From Variovorax paradoxus (GTDB taxonomy: Bacteria; Pseudomonadota; Gammaproteobacteria; Burkholderiales; Burkholderiaceae_C), in assembly GCF_018614875.1 (NCBI RefSeq), contig NZ_JAGGNW010000014.1, positions 124,001-188,000 of the forward strand: a DNA stretch of 64,000 nt, written 5' to 3'. Positions 62,481-64,000 of this stretch are shown in pieces (position 1 is the stretch's first letter; each line of letters starts with the position of its first letter). The notes below the pieces were generated by a model. That model did no database searches. It was not told where the DNA came from and saw nothing but the letters and a program-made list of their open reading frames with translations. The position numbers and the translations under genes were made by a program.

Positions 62481-64000
62481 GCGCCACCGTCACGCCCATG
62501 AAGCCGGTGCAACCGGTGCTCGACGTCGTCGACCTCGGCATCTGCCTGCCCAAGGGCGCGGACCGTGCGCTGGCCGTCGACAGCGCCACGCTGTCGGTGC
62601 TGCCGGGCCAGACGCTGTGCGTGGTCGGCGAATCGGGCTCGGGCAAGTCGATGATCGCCAACGCCGTGATGGGCCTCTTGCCGCGCCCGCACGTGGCGCC
62701 CGTGGCCGGGCAGATCCTGTTCGAGGGCCGCGACCTGCTGCAGCTCACCGAGCCGCAGATGCGCGAGCTGCGCGGACGCCGCATCGGCATGGTGTTCCAG
62801 GAGCCAATGACGGCGCTGAACCCGGTGATGCGCATCGGCGAGCAGATCGGCGAAGTCTTCGACGCGCACGGCAGCGTGCCCGCGGCCGAGAAGCGGCGGC
62901 GCATCCTGGCCGCGCTGGCCGACGTCGGTCTGCCGGACCCAGAGCTGCTGATCGACGCCTACCCGTTCCGCCTTTCGGGCGGCCAGCGCCAGCGCGTGAT
63001 GATCGCCTGCGCGCTGGTGCTCGAGCCCGTGCTGCTGATCGCCGACGAGCCGACCACCGCGCTCGACGTGACGACGCAGGCGCAGATCCTCGCGCTGATC
63101 CGCGAGCTGCAGCAGCGCCGGGGCACGGCGGTGCTGTTCATCACGCACGACTTCGGCGTGGTGTCGGAAATCGCCGACCACGTGGTCGTGATGCAGACCG
63201 GCCGGGTGGTCGAGGCCGGGCCGGTGCGCCAGGTGCTCGACGCGCCGCAGCACCCCTACACGCGCAAGCTGATCGCGGCCATTCCCACCGGCAATGCCGA
63301 GCGCACCACCCCCACCGGCGAGATCGTGCGTGTGCTGCAGGTGCAGGACCTGTGCAAGACCTACGCCTCGGGCAGCGGCCTCTTCAAGCGCGGCCGTTCG
63401 GTGCAGGCCGCGAAGAACGTCAGCTTCGAGCTGCGCCGCGGCGAGACGCTGGGGCTGGTGGGCGAATCGGGCTCGGGCAAGTCGAGCGTGGGCCGCTGCC
63501 TGGTGGGGCTCTCGCCATTCGACAGCGGCCGCATCCTCTTCAAGGGCCGCAGCCTCTCGCAGGGCCCGGCCTTCCGGCGCGAGGCCGCGGGCAAGATCCA
63601 GATGGTGTTCCAGGACCCGTACGCATCGCTGAACCCGCGCCACCGCGTGGGCGCGGCCATTGCGGGCGGGCCCATTGCGCAGGGTGTGGGCAAGGCCGAA
63701 GCCATGGCGCGCGCGATGGAGCTGCTGAAGCTCGTGGGCCTGGGCGCCGACGCGGCCGAGCGCTATCCGCACGAGTTCTCGGGCGGGCAGCGCCAGCGCA
63801 TCGGCATTGCCCGTGCACTCGCGATGCAGCCCGAGCTGCTGGTGGCCGACGAGCCGGTGTCGGCGCTCGACGTGTCGGTGCAGGCGCAGGTGCTCGAACT
63901 CTTCGCGCAGGTGCGCGAGCAGTTTCAGCTCGCGATGGTCTTCATCACGCATGACCTGCGCGTAGCCGGCCAGATGTGCGACCACATCGCGGTGATGCAG
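62477..64000 (+). CDS. Fused dipeptide ABC transporter ATP-binding protein (two ATPase domains), partial
   Basis: 508 codons, cut by the right edge. Two ABC ATPase domains in tandem, as in GsiA/YliA: domain 1 (about 14-265) with Walker [10 protein letters not shown], signature [10 protein letters not shown] and Walker [14 protein letters not shown]; domain 2 (from about 275) with Walker [10 protein letters not shown], signature [10 protein letters not shown] and Walker [13 protein letters not shown]. The oligopeptide C-terminal element [13 protein letters not shown] joins them. It would energise the permease pair upstream. Only the last few dozen residues should be missing. Confidence 0.95.
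   Translation, partial: MSATVTPMKPVQPVLDVVDLGICLPKGADRALAVDSATLSVLPGQTLCVVGESGSGKSMIANAVMGLLPRPHVAPVAGQILFEGRDLLQLTEPQMRELRGRRIGMVFQEPMTALNPVMRIGEQIGEVFDAHGSVPAAEKRRRILAALADVGLPDPELLIDAYPFRLSGGQRQRVMIACALVLEPVLLIADEPTTALDVTTQAQILALIRELQQRRGTAVLFITHDFGVVSEIADHVVVMQTGRVVEAGPVRQVLDAPQHPYTRKLIAAIPTGNAERTTPTGEIVRVLQVQDLCKTYASGSGLFKRGRSVQAAKNVSFELRRGETLGLVGESGSGKSSVGRCLVGLSPFDSGRILFKGRSLSQGPAFRREAAGKIQMVFQDPYASLNPRHRVGAAIAGGPIAQGVGKAEAMARAMELLKLVGLGADAAERYPHEFSGGQRQRIGIARALAMQPELLVADEPVSALDVSVQAQVLELFAQVREQFQLAMVFITHDLRVAGQMCDHIAVMQ

Overview
The window is GC-rich, gene-dense bacterial chromosome with strong G/C third-position bias and almost no spacer DNA. Gene content (metX-metW, amgK next to lptD, kdsD-kdsC-lptC, a membrane aminopropyltransferase, many LysR/GntR-controlled ABC transporters) and the protein sequences point to Burkholderiales, family Comamonadaceae, most likely Variovorax. 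This is recognition from memory, not a database result. I find no prophage, IS element, CRISPR array, rRNA or tRNA. The unusual material is in RNA-level control, a dispersed structured repeat, and a few small modules.

Layout. 1-3.7 kb: start of a CPA2 cation/proton antiporter (minus, cut by the left edge), divergent from kdsD-kdsC-lptC, which make Kdo and feed LPS transport, followed by an SDR. 3.8-5.4 kb: glycine-rich RRM protein (minus) and a GDT1-type Mn2+ exporter under a yybP-ykoY riboswitch. 5.4-7.8 kb: SAM-II riboswitch plus terminator, then metX-metW and an IMPACT-family protein. 7.8-13.7 kb: K+ channel, bactofilin, DUF72 protein, M20 peptidase, MFS transporter, YidB-like protein. 13.8-17.1 kb (minus): exported M20 peptidase, rsmE, amgK. 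17.3-22.1 kb (plus): lptD-surA-rsmA, the outer-membrane assembly operon. 22.5-25.9 kb (minus): barstar and secreted RNase pair, maeB.

26-33.8 kb (plus): SPFH/SHOCT protein, DUF4178 double zinc-ribbon protein, DUF350 membrane protein, membrane-anchored aminopropyltransferase, FAD amine-oxidase-like lipoprotein, phytase-like esterase. The DUF4178-DUF350-aminopropyltransferase trio is bracketed by two same-orientation copies of a structured repeat. I regard this as the most interesting multi-gene module here: a possible membrane/polyamine envelope-stress system. 33.8-38.4 kb: aldo/keto reductase and divergent LysR, then a tightly overlapped minus-strand set speD-murU-pepP. 38.5-41.7 kb: tkt-gapA. 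41.8-48.5 kb (mostly minus): two lipoproteins, ABM monooxygenase, protealysin-type M4 protease with its emfourin inhibitor, YciI, pirin, VOC, amidase. 48.5-50.7 kb: CYTH-CHAD protein and SlyD-like FKBP.

50.8-55.6 kb (plus): polar amino acid ABC transporter with a class IV aminotransferase and a GntR/FCD regulator, preceded by an 8-4-8 operator palindrome. 55.6-57.9 kb: LysR divergent from DoxX and a second pirin. 58.2-64 kb (plus): class II aldolase/adducin protein and a dipeptide/oligopeptide ABC transporter, with three ACTGTCG boxes upstream; the fused ABC ATPase runs off the right edge.

Connections. Two enzyme-inhibitor pairs (RNase/barstar and M4 protease/emfourin) share the same enzyme-first, ATGA-overlap design. 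SpeD (makes decarboxylated SAM) and the aminopropyltransferase (would use it) lie in one window. AmgK and MurU, successive steps of muropeptide recycling, are both present but about 20 kb apart.
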